Shown piece after piece: positions 22,354 to 34,173 of a stretch of 64,000 nucleotides of DNA. The stretch covers positions 22,176,918 to 22,240,917 of the forward strand of contig OY997645.1 in assembly GCA_963921795.1 (NCBI GenBank), written 5' to 3'. A program made the position numbers and the translations under genes. The stretch comes from Nannobrachium achirus. Lineage: Eukaryota > Chordata > Actinopteri > Myctophiformes > Myctophidae. The notes beneath the pieces are model-generated. The model had not been told where the DNA came from. It made no database searches and saw only the letters and a list, made by a program, of their open reading frames with translations. Position 1 is the stretch's first letter, and every line of letters begins with the position of its first letter.

Positions 22354-22634
22354 TGTGGTGCTTCTCAACCGTTTCTGGATCAGGGCCCACTTGAAGATCT
22401 CAAACAGTGTAAAGTGGACAGATGGGTGGGCCATGTGCTTGTTCAGAGCATGTTTATTATAATGATCAGTCGATTTATCAGTATCACAATGAAAATTAAT
22501 ACAGTAACTTTTTCTTTCTTTCTTTCTTATTATAGTAAAATACCATCGTTTTGTCGATTATTTGGGGTCCCACTTGGGATATCCTGGTGTGGGCCCACCA
22601 GTGGGCCCCAGCCCTCAGGTTGAGAGCCAGGGGT
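22354..22634. mobile_element. hAT-type MITE remnant
   Basis: Left end CTGTGGTGCTTCTCAACCG, right end CTCAGGTTGAGAGCCAG, as in the TTCTCAACC-ended MITEs at 60.4 and 62.3 kb. Subterminal GGGCCCAC words are on both sides. No clean target duplication seen. Confidence 0.6.
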
Positions 22635-22810
22635 TTAGGGTGTGACATGGAATGGAGCCACAGGGTTCTGATTTATGTCCTTCTAGCCGCTGATCGATCC
22701 ACCCAGCCTGGTGTGAGACTGAGTGCATCGTCAATACTCCTAGCACTTTACGGCGTTCCTAGAATTCCCCCGACCTCCAGTCAGACCAAGGTGCAGGGTT
22801 CGATTTGCTT

Positions 22811-22832
22811 GGGGGGGGGGGGGAGGGGGGGA
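22811..22832. repeat. G-rich run
   Basis: Poly-G interrupted once by A. Confidence 0.9.
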
Positions 22833-23091
22833 ATCCATGCCTCTGCTTTTGATATCCATCCCCCTTCTGGTCATTGGTTTTTATGGTCGTTGAGGTATTA
22901 TTTTTATCCCTGCTTCTAGTCGGACTGAATTGCACACGTGCATTCCTTTTGGGGAATGGAGGCTGTGTGATGATTATGTTTAATAATATCACAATTTATA
23001 TATGGTCGCATTTACTATGAAAACCTGCAGCTCATGTGTGTCAGTCCCTCAGTCAGTCACGCCTCCTGTCACACTCCATAATATGGCCAAG

Positions 23092-23147
23092 ACAGAATTC
23101 ATTTGCAAGTGTGACTCGCGTCATGGCAACCACACTTGCAAATGAAT
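23092..23147. repeat. Near-perfect palindrome
   Basis: ACAGAATTCATTTGCAAGTG and CACTTGCAAATGAATTCTGT, 22-bp arms around a short centre, immediately left of a CCATATATGG family copy. Confidence 0.85.
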
Positions 23148-23256
23148 TCTGTCCCTGTCCCTTTTATGCCCATATATGGAGATCCCTGATGTCATCAATA
23201 TTAAGCCCATATCTGGGAATGCCCATATATGGACATATTGTGTCTGTTGTCTGTAG
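23146..23256. repeat. CCATATATGG dispersed repeat, copy in inverted orientation
   Basis: TTTTATGCCCATATATGGAG, CCCTGATGTCATCAATATTA and CCCATATATGGACATATTG are the reverse complement of the phrase order at 2.9 and 25.7 kb. Together with the adjoining palindrome it may be one end of an element. Confidence 0.65.
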
Positions 23257-23350
23257 CGACCCTCGCTTCTCACCCCTAGGGCGTCTTAATGTTATTATAT
23301 GTTAATTACATTAACCCTGTCGTGTCGCATCACCATTTATAGATGTAGAG

Positions 23351-24023
23351 CAGGGGTCTTCAACAGGGGGTCCGCGACCCCTAGGGGATCTGTGGGGATA
23401 CTGCAGGGGGTCCCCGATGTTGGGGAAAAAAACTTTTTATATATATATTTCTTTAATTTAAAAAAAGAAAAAGACAAAATGTAATTTGTCTTTAAATATA
23501 TAAACAAGACCAGGTCAACCTGGTTGTGCCAGACCCCCTGTCTGTCATCATCATTTATGACATCATGCCTTTTGTAGGCATGTCATCATCATGTCATCAT
23601 CATATATACCCTTTATATAGAAAACCCGGACAGACATTTGCTTATGTAGGCCTACCCATTTCATGGGTCTGGCAAAAAAAACATGATTCTGTCTATTGAA
23701 TAGCTTATATGATTATTGTGCAATTGACAGATTGTTAGTGACAGTTTGATAGTATTGACATTGGTTCTTAGTTAATAAGGTAGGCCTATGTTTATAAATG
23801 GCACTGGTACGGCCACTTGTACATGCATGTTTAAAATAAAAGCATGAATATATTAATCTATTATTATTTTAATAGCATAGTATTGAATGCACAATAACAT
23901 CCTATGTTTATACACTTGAAACACAATTTTATACATAAATATACAATATATGTTGTAGCCCCACCCTGCTTCATCTCTGCATGAGTTTGGGGGTCCCTGG
24001 CCTGAAAACGTTGAAGACCCCAG
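23351..24023. mobile_element. hAT-type element with exact 8-bp target duplication
   Basis: Left end CAGGGGTCTTCAACAGGGGG, right end GTTGAAGACCCCAG. The duplication ATGTAGAG is exact at 23343-23350 and 24024-24031. 673 bp, no transposase frame. Related to 34174-34609. A hairpin-arm scrap (GAGCTTGTAGACTATTTTCAC) follows directly at 24030. Confidence 0.88.
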
Positions 24024-24031
24024 ATGTAGAG

Positions 24032-24599
24032 CTTGTAGACTATTTTCACTATCTGCTGTACAAAGAAGTAGGGCTTAAGTAGTTAAGAATTGCCCCGCCA
24101 AATACCGAATTCCCTGGACCTCCAGTCAAACCAAGGTGTGATACTGCAGCAGGGCCATGTGCCAATGTATTTGATTACAGAGCAGGTCCGCCGCAGATGA
24201 GGAGAATTTCCAATTTCCAGGTCCAGTGCTGTTGGAGGATTGAGAGAATCACGTCTGTGTTGCATGAAGAGAGAAATGATTTGGACAGAACTCCACATGG
24301 CTCCCCTGCATGGAACATGACACTGTTTACATGTTGCATAGTGTGTCCCCGTAGAGCGGACTGTTGCCAGGATGAGGTCTATTATCTATCCCCATCCGTC
24401 CCCACAAGTCATTATGCTAATTACCGTTTGATCAGATGATTAACACTATTATATCTCGATTCATTCCAAAGTACTAAATGCTTCTGAATATATCGGTAGC
24501 TGCACGGCTTCGCACTGCCCCGGTGTCCTCTGTCTGCACATTAAAGGGGAAAAAAATGACCCGAGAGGAGACGAGAGGCGTGGATGGAGGTTGGGAGAG
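24032..24599. other. No gene seen
   Basis: AT-mixed sequence. 24395-24450 has CATTATGCTAATTACCG and GATGATTAACACT homeodomain-like words; possible noncoding conservation is unproven. Confidence 0.3.
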
Positions 24600-24672
24600 G
24601 GAAGAGAAGAGAAGAGAAGAGAAGAGAAGAGAAGAGAAGAGAAGAGAAGAGAAGAGAAGAGAAGAGAAGAGA
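24600..24672. repeat. (AGAAG)n microsatellite
   Basis: About 14 tandem AGAAG/GAAGA pentamers. Serine/leucine-rich frames on the minus strand derive from it. Confidence 0.95.
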
Positions 24673-24798
24673 GAAAGGGAGAGAGGAGAAGAATAATGTA
24701 AAATAATCTTTTTTTCGCCTTTCCGTGCAGGCACTGGTGTGCTGAGAGGGGGAGCAGTAATAAAGCAAGCTGGGGGCTGGGGAGAGATGAGGAGAGAT

Positions 24799-24831
24799 GG
24801 GGGGGAGGGGGGGGGGGGGGGGGGGGGGGGG
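24799..24831. repeat. Poly-G run
   Basis: About 30 G interrupted by a single A. Confidence 0.9.
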
Positions 24832-25280
24832 CAATGGTGCTGGCTAGGGGGCTGCTGAAAGGAGCCGTGCTGCGGTCCCTTAAGTGTTGAATAAACATGC
24901 TTGGTTTAGAGAATTGGCTGCGATAAATGTTTAATATGATAAGTCCATAAAGACGGTCAAATGAGTCTGGAGTATTTAAATGAACATGGCACACAGCAGA
25001 GGCAGTTCTAAATGGGCGGGGAGGTGGGGGGTGGGGGGCGGTGGGTAGGCCCTGGAAACGGCAGCAAGCACTAATAAGATGAGAGCAGCCAGCTGTTCTG
25101 ACATCAGCACTGACAGACCTCGCCAGCTGTGGCACAGCTGTCTCTCTCTCTGATCTCGACGTAACGCCAGAGTCTTAATCGTAATCATAAGAATAATCAA
25201 GAATCATTAACGACAATGTTACAAAGCTCCAAGGAAAGAGCAATAAAACAACATCTCTTAACAAGCCGTTTTCACACAGC
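24832..25280. other. No gene seen
   Basis: Mixed-composition sequence without recognised repeats at 24.84-25.0 kb (homeodomain-like AAATGTTTAATATG words). The rest holds nothing supported. Confidence 0.3.
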
Positions 25281-25355
25281 GTAAATAGCAGATCTTCTAT
25301 CTCACGATATGTCTCATCGTGATGTGTTGCGAGCTTGTAGATCGACTTTTTCCAC
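25281..25355. repeat. Palindromic hairpin (degenerate)
   Basis: GTAAATAGCAGATCTTCTATC on the left and GTTGCGAGCTTGTAGATCG on the right, followed by the subterminal phrase 'tgatgaagtatactcgggcttaa'. Confidence 0.65.
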
Positions 25356-25659
25356 TATTCGTTGTATGATGAAGTATACTCGGGCTTAAGTGGTTAATGT
25401 AGAACTACATACTGATATATAGTACGTGTCATTGCTTAATTAGCTTGATTTACTAATTTGATTAACTTGCAAGCAACTCAAAGCATTATGATCACAACAT
25501 GAAATACTTGTCTTTGAATAATGTGGTTGTAGAAGCAGAAAATGTTCTTTACTGTACACATATTCAGCTACATAGATTTAATTGCGACCGAAGGTCGCAC
25601 TATACCACTAGTAAGATGCCTCAGGGCGACATGCGCGCCATCTGGCCAGTGATATCGGA

Positions 25660-25812
25660 CCAGTTACCCATATATGGAGACCCCTGCATGATAGTCAACA
25701 ATGTTATGTCAAAACATGCCCATATATGGGCATTACCAAATATGGGCATTCCCAGATATGTCCTTAATATTGATGACATTGGTACAGGGATCTCCATATA
25801 TGGGCATAAAAC
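25660..25812. repeat. CCATATATGG dispersed repeat, double copy
   Basis: Contains CCCATATATGGAGACCCC, then CATGCCCATATATGGGCATT, CTTAATATTGATGACATTGG, and GGGATCTCCATATATGGGCA with ATAAAACG. Both orientations of the motif are present, suggesting a fold-back element or two nested copies. Confidence 0.65.
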
Positions 25813-25854
25813 GTATGTTAATAGTAAAGCCAAGCAGGGCCTGGGGCCTGGGAA

Positions 25855-25917
25855 TGAAAATAGCAGATCTACATGTTCACAACGCCTCGCAGTGAACATG
25901 TAGATCTGCTATTTTCA
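25855..25917. repeat. Perfect palindromic hairpin, 26-bp arms
   Basis: Arms 25855-25880 and 25892-25917 are exact reverse complements (TGAAAATAGCAGATCTACAT at the start), with an 11-base loop AACGCCTCGCA. This is the cleanest member of the family in the window. Confidence 0.95.
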
Positions 25918-26456
25918 CAATATTTATCTGTGGAACCGAGTCACATTACATCTATCACCTACAATTCCAAGTGCTTGTGGAGGTCCCCAGTTCATATAGA
26001 ATTGCTTACCTCGGAAAACAACAGGAAGTGTTGATCAAATAGAATACATTTTCTGCTGCTGCATTGTCTATTTCTCGCTTCAAATGTTTTCAAAAATATT
26101 CTTCAGAGCAATGTTTAGCTGTAAATTACATTGTGTGTTTGTTTACATGGCTGTCATGTTGGCTACGGCACAAAATCAAGCAGCGCAGCAGGTACTCTGA
26201 GTCTTTGATTAGACAGTGGTCTGTTGAGCGGTCATTATTCAGAAATAACACACCGCTGAATGCAGTGATTGACCAATCAGAAGGAAGCATTCAACCAATC
26301 CGGGTAATAAACATTTATACTCTACTTGTACTCGTAAGATGAATGGTGAAATAGCCCAAGCACACAACACCATAATGCCTTGTGAACTTATAGATTTGAT
26401 ATTTTATTTTTTCTATGTTATGACATACCCACCAGGTGAAAGTGATTAACCACTTA
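25918..26456. other. No gene seen; degenerate hairpin arm
   Basis: 26370-26405 carries CCTTGTGAACTTATAGATTT, a decayed right arm. Otherwise nothing is supported. Confidence 0.35.
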
Positions 26457-26599
26457 AGGCCCTATCAGAGTACCGTCTGCGGTGATAAGTCATCACCGCG
26501 GTGTAGTTTTCTAGCTATCACCTAGACTTTGTAATACATTTTTAGGTGATAGCTAGAATGACTTATCACCGCAGACTGTACTCTGATAGGACCTTTAAA
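26457..26599. mobile_element. Small fold-back element
   Basis: Outer arms GGCCCTATCAGAGTACCGTC and GACTGTACTCTGATAGGACC, and inner arms TAGCTATCACCTAG and TAGGTGATAGCTAGA, are inverted partners. GGTGATAAGTCATCACCG is itself palindromic. 143 bp. Confidence 0.85.
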
Positions 26600-27339
26600 C
26601 CCCAGCATCCGTATTGTGAGGAAAGCTTTGGCGTTGCGACGCGTTGTGAGCTTGTCGATAGGTTATTTTATGCGAAACCTTTCCCCGCAATAACAGAAAA
26701 CAGAAAATCCACTACTACAGAGCCCTGAGGCACTCCACTCAACCATAATAGGGTTTAAGTGGTTCATATTTTTTATGGACCAGGGACTGTGTAGTGCTAT
26801 CAGCTTAGTGTACAATAAATCAGATCACCTTTGCTTTAAATCATTTTAAAGCACCATGTCAGCCATTTTGTCTATAGTAAGGGTAAAACATTTTTTTGAA
26901 GGGCTGGACTCATAGATGGGGAGAATACATGCACCAAACCTGCTGAACTGAAATGGGTAGAATAATAACCCCCCCCCCCCCCCCCCCCCCCGAACAACTT
27001 TAGTACCTGTGATTATCATGAAGTCATAATGTAATGTCCTCCCAGGGTCAGTTGGAAATGTCCAAAACCATTACATTTCAGGAAATGGATAAACAGAATC
27101 ATGTTTTCCTATAATCATAAGCTCTTACTTTTCATTTGGTTAAATATTATATTCATAATTAAAGAAAACACAGTAAGTATAAAGTAGCTAAAATAACTGT
27201 TCTACCAGTAAGATGCCCTAAGGGAACATGGGCGCATGCACGCATCCGCCTGGGTGACAGCAGACTGCTGGGCAAGCACTGGCGCTATGTTATGGGATAA
27301 AATTTGACCAAATGCACAGACCTGGTTGGTTGTTTAAGT
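26600..27339. other. No gene; hairpin scrap and a C run
   Basis: 26637-26665 holds GACGCGTTGTGAGCTTGTCG, a single right arm. A C run of about 23 lies at 26969-26991. Confidence 0.5.
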
Positions 27340-27451
27340 TGGACAAAATGTGGCCATATTTTCCCAAATATGGAGATGGCATCTGACATCATCTGACTGG
27401 CATCTGATGTCATAGTCACATTATGACTTCATGATAATCACAGGTACTAAA
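27003..27451. mobile_element. Inverted-repeat bounded element
   Basis: Inverted ends: TAGTACCTGTGATTATCATG with AAGTCATAATGT at 27001-27035, and ACATTATGACTTCATGATAA with TCACAGGTACTA at 27418-27451. The arms are about 33 bp and near-identical. The interior is unremarkable. Confidence 0.7.
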
Positions 27452-27590
27452 GTTGTTCAGAGGGGTTATTATTCTACCAACAATTTGAGTTCAGCAGGTT
27501 TGGTCATAGACCACATGAGACTGACACAATATGTCCATATATGGGCATTCCGCAGTCCCATATGGACTTAATATTGACGTTTCGTTGAGA
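27340..27590. repeat. CCATATATGG dispersed repeat, diverged copy
   Basis: CCCAAATATGGAGATGGCAT at the left and ATGTCCATATATGGGCATTC with GGACTTAATATTGACG at the right. 27006-27035 and 27423-27450 carry an inverted pair (GTACCTGTGATTATCATGAA and TTCATGATAATCACAGGTAC) that may mark element ends. Confidence 0.6.
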
Positions 27591-27892
27591 ACACTGAGCT
27601 GGTCGAGTCATCATTGTGATCTCAGAACAGGTCAGCTATATCCTTCTGCTGAGCTGGTCAAGTCAAGAGTCTGACATTGTGATGTCAGAACAGCGTGACT
27701 GACATATGCACTTTTTACAGTAAATGCGACCTGTGGTCGCAACAAGCTCAGCAAGCATTGTGAACGTGTACAATGGAAATCGTCGCTACTTTTGCGTGAC
27801 ACTGTCAGACAACTAAATATAAAACAGGCATTCATTTAAGAAAAAGATAAATAAATAGATTAAATGACCGAGAGTGATGACATACTATTTTG

Positions 27893-28345
27893 TTGCTGTC
27901 GGGCAGAAACCCCTTACCTCCATATTTTAACACAGTAACTGCCGTACCCGACTAACGTCAGGTTTTCAAATCCAACCGTTGTTTGCATAACCCGACTTAA
28001 GTCGGGTTATAACGTTTCCTGTAAACCGTAGCGTGCGGTCTGTGGCACCCGGCACTGATGCAAAAACTCAAATTCCCATAATCCTTAGGGAGATGAAGTG
28101 ATCAGGAAATGAAAACCTCAGTTTACAGCAATGGATTGATCTCGTTAATCTATCTCCAGATCGCGTTCTTGTTTAAAACAAGCCCTTCTCTACGGACCAT
28201 AACAAAGGCGTTCCCGGAAGTAATCTGACTACATTTGGACTGTGGTGTGTTCATGGGGCCTGCAAGCTCGAAACCTGAGCTTGTAGATCTGCAATATTTT
28301 CGCATTTGAATCCTGGAAAGTAACAGTTTTGGGGAGTTTTCCGCC
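27893..28345. mobile_element. Palindromic TIR element interrupted by an insertion
   Basis: Left end GCTGTCGGGCAGAAACCCC then TTACCTCCATATTTTAAC. The right part has AAGCTCGAAACCTGAGCTTG (hairpin, about 28263-28285), 'gaatcctggaaagtaacagttttgggg' and TTTTCCGCCTGACAGAGAG. About 300 bp of unrelated sequence, including the palindrome ACCCGACTTAAGTCGGGT (about 27991-28008), separates the halves. Confidence 0.6.
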
Positions 28346-28682
28346 TGACAGAGAGGATTTCATCAAGGGGATTAGTAGTATTAGCTTCATAGCTTGCTAT
28401 ATTGCCACAAATGTTTCCACCCATAACAATTTAGTTGTAAAGTAGGGAGAGCAACCCTGCTCTCTTCCATGTGTCTGTTACATTGACAAAATTGCAATCA
28501 TGGGGAAGATGGTTGTTGATTGAGTGTCTTACAAACCTGGAGTAAAACTTGGAAGTTTTCTCTGTAATTGTAGATCTGTAATCTTTTTTTATTTATTTCA
28601 GGCGTCACAGTTTGAGGTCGCTGCCCCAATTTGCTCAAATGTTTTAGACCACCCAACCTAAACTGTAAAATTGTGTTCATTT

Positions 28683-28930
28683 AGCTCTGTTAGACCTGTA
28701 AGGGTCCATTTGTACACTCTCAGAGTTACAGACCTGTAAAGGTCCATTTGGTTCCATTTGAAACTTTAAGGGTACATTTGGTTCCATTTGTACACTCTCA
28801 GAGTTACAGACCCGTAAGGGTCCATTTGGTTCCATTTGTACACTCTCAGAGTTACAGACCTGTAAGGGTCCATTTGGTTCCATTTGTACACTCTCAGAGT
28901 TACAGACCCGTAAGGGTCCATTTGTAACCC
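28683..28930. repeat. 48-bp minisatellite
   Basis: Repeats of a unit containing CACTCTCAGAGTTACAGACC and GTAAGGGTCCATTTG. Successive GAGTTACAGAC words at 28801, 28849 and 28897 give a 48-bp period; the first unit is spaced 78 bp. Because 48 is a multiple of three it keeps frames open, but it is not a gene. Confidence 0.9.
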
Positions 28931-29740
28931 AAACGAACCCCACCAGTGTTGTGAGCATAGTAGGACAGCGGCATTGTGGGAAAGAACAAACATCCCCAGC
29001 ATGTGAAATTAATATTGTGTGTTTTTGCTTCCTTTTATTATCTATATCATTTTCCCCCGGCCGTCACAGTCTGTTACTGATGCTCGCGTTCACACACAGT
29101 AATATTAGATTTCTCCCTGGTAGCTTTTCTTTTTTTATTCATTGTTAACAGCAGCAGAGGGAGACGCTATAGTTTGTTACAGGATTATCCCTCTCATCAG
29201 ATCCACTTTCCTGCACTCATCAGCAGCGAGCAAGCCGCAGCATAATTTAGACATCAACGTTTAGCTGCCACTCTGCTTTAACCCAACTGAGAAACAAGTC
29301 TAGTGTCTCACTACCCTTCCCTTAATGAGACAGACAGCCTCACTGGCCCACTTAAGACATGAAAATAGACTGTGGGGTGGGGTGGAGGGGGTGAGTCGGC
29401 TATGGGGAGGGGGTGTGCTAACGCCTCCCCCCCCACTGCTAGACATCAGAGGCTTGGATCTGTCGGTGTGCATCAGCCGCTCGCAGACAGTGAGGTCTTT
29501 CTACTGTCACAGCCCCTCGCTTAATATTCATGAGAGCAAATTGTGAGACAGTCATTTAACTCCTGTGCATGGTGTATTGCCTCTGGGCAGATCAGATCAG
29601 ATCGGAGGGGAATGCTTACTCACACTAGGGCTGCCGTGAACTACAGTACCAAGCTTCAGCAGATATAGTCATCCCAACCGTCTCTTAGTCTCTTTAACCA
29701 CCCTCCCTGGGATAATTGTGATGTGTATTACCTGCTTATT
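28931..29740. other. No gene seen
   Basis: 29140-29330 and 29515-29580 are non-repetitive (TTAATATTCATGAGAGCAAA) and may be regulatory, but this is only a compositional impression. Confidence 0.25.
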
Positions 29741-29785
29741 GTAAGTCGCTTTGGATTAAAAGCGTCTGCTAAATGCCTAAACTGT
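29741..29785 (+). repeat. SINE/LINE 3'-tail fragment
   Basis: GTAAGTCGCTTTGGATTAAA followed by AGCGTCTGCTAAATG is the widespread 3' tail of fish V-SINE/L2-type elements. Only the tail is recognisable. A degenerate relative lies at 43806-43855. Confidence 0.65.
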
Positions 29786-29823
29786 GTAAACTGTATCTGG
29801 ATATAGTATAGGCCTATGCACAT

Positions 29824-30260
29824 AATCGTCACTGCCGGGCAGAAACTTCTCAAAATGTAAAATGAATGAAATTGGTTTAATTTTACACTCTCAAGAGCTA
29901 AAGATCTATAAAAGCCTGTCCATTGTATCTCCGAAATGTTCTGTGAGTTTCGGTGACACATTTCCGAACTCTAATTCGGTCTAATGCTTTTCAGAAGTCG
30001 CAAGGGAAATCATTTTAATCTTCGGTTTCGGTCAAAGTATGGACAGGGCTTAAGGGACCATTTGGTTACCAACTATCCATCATTTAACTGGGGACCACCT
30101 GGAACCTCCTCAAGGACCACTGCCCTACATCCCTCCACCACTGCCCTGCAGTACTTCATCATACAAGTGTCACACAAAAAGTAGTGAAAATACATATTTA
30201 ATTTTTTTCTCTTTTAAATAACAACCATGTACATACAGGGGGATTCATCAAATCAGGATC
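29824..30260. other. No gene; scraps of the palindromic TIR element
   Basis: CGTCACTGCCGGGCAGAAAC at 29825-29845 resembles the TIR, and 30150-30190 has 'tacttcatcatacaa...agtagtgaaaata', the subterminal block and first arm bases. The remaining parts are lost. Confidence 0.5.
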
Positions 30261-30412
30261 ATGCAAGGTCCTAGTCAGATTTTTATTTCTTCTTCGTCGT
30301 AGAATTATTTTCGCAATGTATTCTTTGGGAACATAGATCGCACAGTAGTCCCAACAGTGCATAAACAAATGGAGCAGGATGAGGATTTGTGGTGAATATA
30401 GTCGCCATTTGG

Positions 30413-31531
<1,119 letters not shown>

Positions 31532-31812
31532 TTAAAGGAGTAGTTCACCCCCAAAAATAAGTATTTTCTATCAATTACGCACCTGTTAAACCCTTGAATT
31601 CATAGAGACTTTTTGTTTTTGTCGCATTCCAAAGCCAATAATTTGATGATCGGGTCATCGGTCCATAAGAGATTCAGTAGGAGACTCTTTGAGTTGGGAC
31701 TCCGCCGGTCATGAATCCGAATAATGGGACAAAAACACAAAATCTCCATGAATTCAAAGTTTCATAGGGAGTGTAATTGATATGAAATAAGTCATTTGAA
31801 CTACTCCTTTAA
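31532..31812. mobile_element. TTAA-flanked (piggyBac-like) MITE
   Basis: TTAA then AGGAGTAGTTCACCCCCA at the left; TTTGAACTACTCCT then TTAA at the right. Inner inverted blocks such as GAATTCATAGAGACTTTTTG and CAAAATCTCCATGAATTC pair partly. 281 bp, non-coding. Confidence 0.85.
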
Positions 31813-31819
31813 CTCATCT

Positions 31820-32092
31820 GGTGCCGATCCCGAACTAGTTCGGCTTTATTTCAATCCAATACAATCTTTTTTTTATTAATTCACTTACCCCGAGCTGCTT
31901 GTAGAGTCGTGGGTGGTCCTGGCTCGCTAGCCGCTAGCCAGCTAGCCGTTCTACTCTGTCCGACGATATATTCCATTAAAATGGTTTAAAATACATTTTT
32001 GAGCTCCCCAATGTTCACCCGATGTTCGGCGCCGCTTCCGATGAGTACACGAGTGTGCCGATCCCGAAGTAGTTCGGCTTTATTTAATTAAA
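31820..32092. repeat. 233-bp spaced direct repeat with a palindromic core
   Basis: The block GTGCCGATCCCGAACTAGTT plus CGGCTTTATTT occurs at about 31820-31850 and, with one change (GAAGTAGTT), at about 32055-32083. CCGAACTAGTTCGG is a palindrome. This may be two termini (LTR-like) or a local duplication. Confidence 0.6.
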
Positions 32093-32814
32093 TGAATAAA
32101 ATGATAAGAGGCCTTCTGAAGCCTGGCTTGATTTTTGTAGCTACTAGCCGAAAGCTAACAACGTCCCGGCCGGCCGTAATTTGCGAACGCAATCGCCAAT
32201 CTCCGCCTAATCCAATGAAAGACCGCATCTTTAAAGACTTATATCTCTTTTTTGTGTTTTAGGGAAGCGGCGCGAGGTTTATTTACGGCGAAATCGCCCA
32301 AAAATGATCTTTTAGATGACAAAATGGGAATAGCCATTCTGTTAGCATCTTCATCCGGGACATTTCCATGCCGTGCATGAACGTGAGCACGTCAGGTCCT
32401 GGAAGCTGAAGTCCTGGAAGCTAAAGCGCTCGCCTATGAGAGATGCGCTGGCATTCTTTGGCCTGAGGCCGATCTAATCAGTAGTTTTCTCACTTAAAAG
32501 TAGGGTAAGTGATTTCATTTAATTCAAATAATAACAAAATGTGTCTATGTTCTGATAGTACTAGTTACTATAGAGTGTTTTGTCCATATTTGGACTTTAG
32601 CCTGATCTCATGTGAGGAGAAAAAAGCAGTTTCAGTTTTGGTGGAGCTCCTCCACCAAAACTTTTGGATGTCAAGTTTCCCTCCAATCAGGATAGAGTAG
32701 GGCCTTCCTCCAATCATGTTTGAGTGGGCCTTACACGCACCAAGGCCTGTCCCCACTTGATCATGATTGAAGGAAGGCCCCTGCCTGTCACCTAGATGAA
32801 AACTGAAACTGAAC
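32093..32814. other. No gene seen; inverted pair at 32.64-32.77 kb
   Basis: CTGAAGTCCTGGAAGCT is duplicated at about 32400-32425. TCCACCAAAACTTTTGGA is a palindrome near 32650. CCTTCCTCCAATCATG and TCATGATTGAAGGAAGG form an inverted pair. Confidence 0.45.
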
Positions 32815-33245
32815 TTAAAGATGGGGTGCCATGATCCACCCCCCAAAACATGATTATCAGGTATTATGATTATACTAGGAGGAAGATTTTTTCCAAAAAT
32901 GTTTACAGAAAGAGTTCAAATTAGGATTTTATGTGGCCACACCCACCAGTTCATTAAGTATGCCTGGTTGTCATGGTGGGTGGTGACCCAGCTGAGGTTA
33001 GCCACACCCACAGTGTTGGGTGAATGGTAAAAGCGGAGGGGATGATTATATGACGTCTTTCTATCTGTGTTTTTGGATCGGCACTTTTGATCCACAAGGT
33101 GGCAGCCTCGAGGAAGAAACCCAGAATACAAAGGGAATACATAATTGCTCATAACAACCACACCAGGGGGTCTAATGAAATACTGTCAACCTCCTAGACA
33201 CATGAAAACCAGAAAAAGTACAAAACTGTGGCACCACCTCTTTAA
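32815..33245. mobile_element. TTAA-flanked (piggyBac-like) MITE, copy 2
   Basis: TTAA then AGATGGGGTGCCATGATC at the left; ACTGTGGCACCACCTCT then TTAA at the right. The interior is homologous to 16799-17201 in inverted orientation (GATTATACTAGGAGGAAGA, GTGGCCACACCCACCAGTTC). Two copies with different insertion sites support mobility. A diverged third fragment lies at about 60930-61055. Confidence 0.82.
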
Positions 33246-34165
33246 GTGAAAACACATAACCTACCTTAAAAAAAAAAAAAGAACAATCATTATCTAAAAT
33301 AGCCGTATATCAGCTATTTTTGAATAGCCAACTCTAAAAGTCTAAAATGGCACAGAAGCTTTCCCGGGCAGTTTTAATGGGTTCGTTGAAAGTAACTAAA
33401 CTATACTATAGTGTTTATTTAATCTTATTATCTAATAATATTGACTGGCTGCATTGCAAATGCTGTTGCTCTTGTGTCTTAACGCTAGCTCCATGGCAGA
33501 ACATAGCCTAAATCTCTTTACCTATATGTACTGAGTGGTCAGTTATCATTTGATATGACACATTCATGTATCCAGCTGTTATGTAGGCCTATTGTACACT
33601 TACAGTTACGTAACGCATTGTAATGAAACACAATGTTCAGTTGATTATGAAACATAAGGTCACATTGCGGATTTGTTACCCAAGAATACACACAAATATA
33701 GAATAGAAATAGCATCTACAGTATTTGAAGAAATACAGTATGTACTTTCAGATCAGTTGTCAAATGTTCCAATCTCCAGGAGGAGAAACTTAGACAAGTT
33801 TAACCACCTGAGCCCTTGCATCTCTATTCTGGGCATTGTCACAATATCTATCTATCAATCACTCAATCAATCAACCTTTATAGCACATTTCATACAGCAC
33901 GTGCAACCCAATGCGCTTCATAGAACAATCAATTTAATAAAAAATAGGCTACAGAAAGATTATGTAGCTAAACAAATAAAAAATAAAAGCACTATGAAAT
34001 AGAGTAATGCTAAAACCTAGGTAAAGGCAATGCAAAAAAAAAAGATGTGCAATAATAGGCAAACATTCAGAAACAATAACTTATTTTCTTCTCTGATAAG
34101 GTGCAAAGGGGGAAAAAAGGAGGGGTTCATGTATAGAACCCTGGGGGACCCCGGTCAACTGAAGT
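33246..34165. other. No gene; hairpin scrap and LINE/SINE 3'-end-like tract
   Basis: 33298-33328 is a short palindrome AAAATAGC...GCTATTTTTG. 33850-33925 reads CAATCAATCAACCTTTATAG then CACATTTCATACAGCACGTG, a phrase common at the 3' end of fish retroposons. Confidence 0.45.
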
Positions 34166-34173
34166 ATATAAGT

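Noticed and set aside
28683..28930. CRISPR-like repeat array
   Set aside because: Units are contiguous 48-bp tandem repeats without unique spacers, in a vertebrate context.
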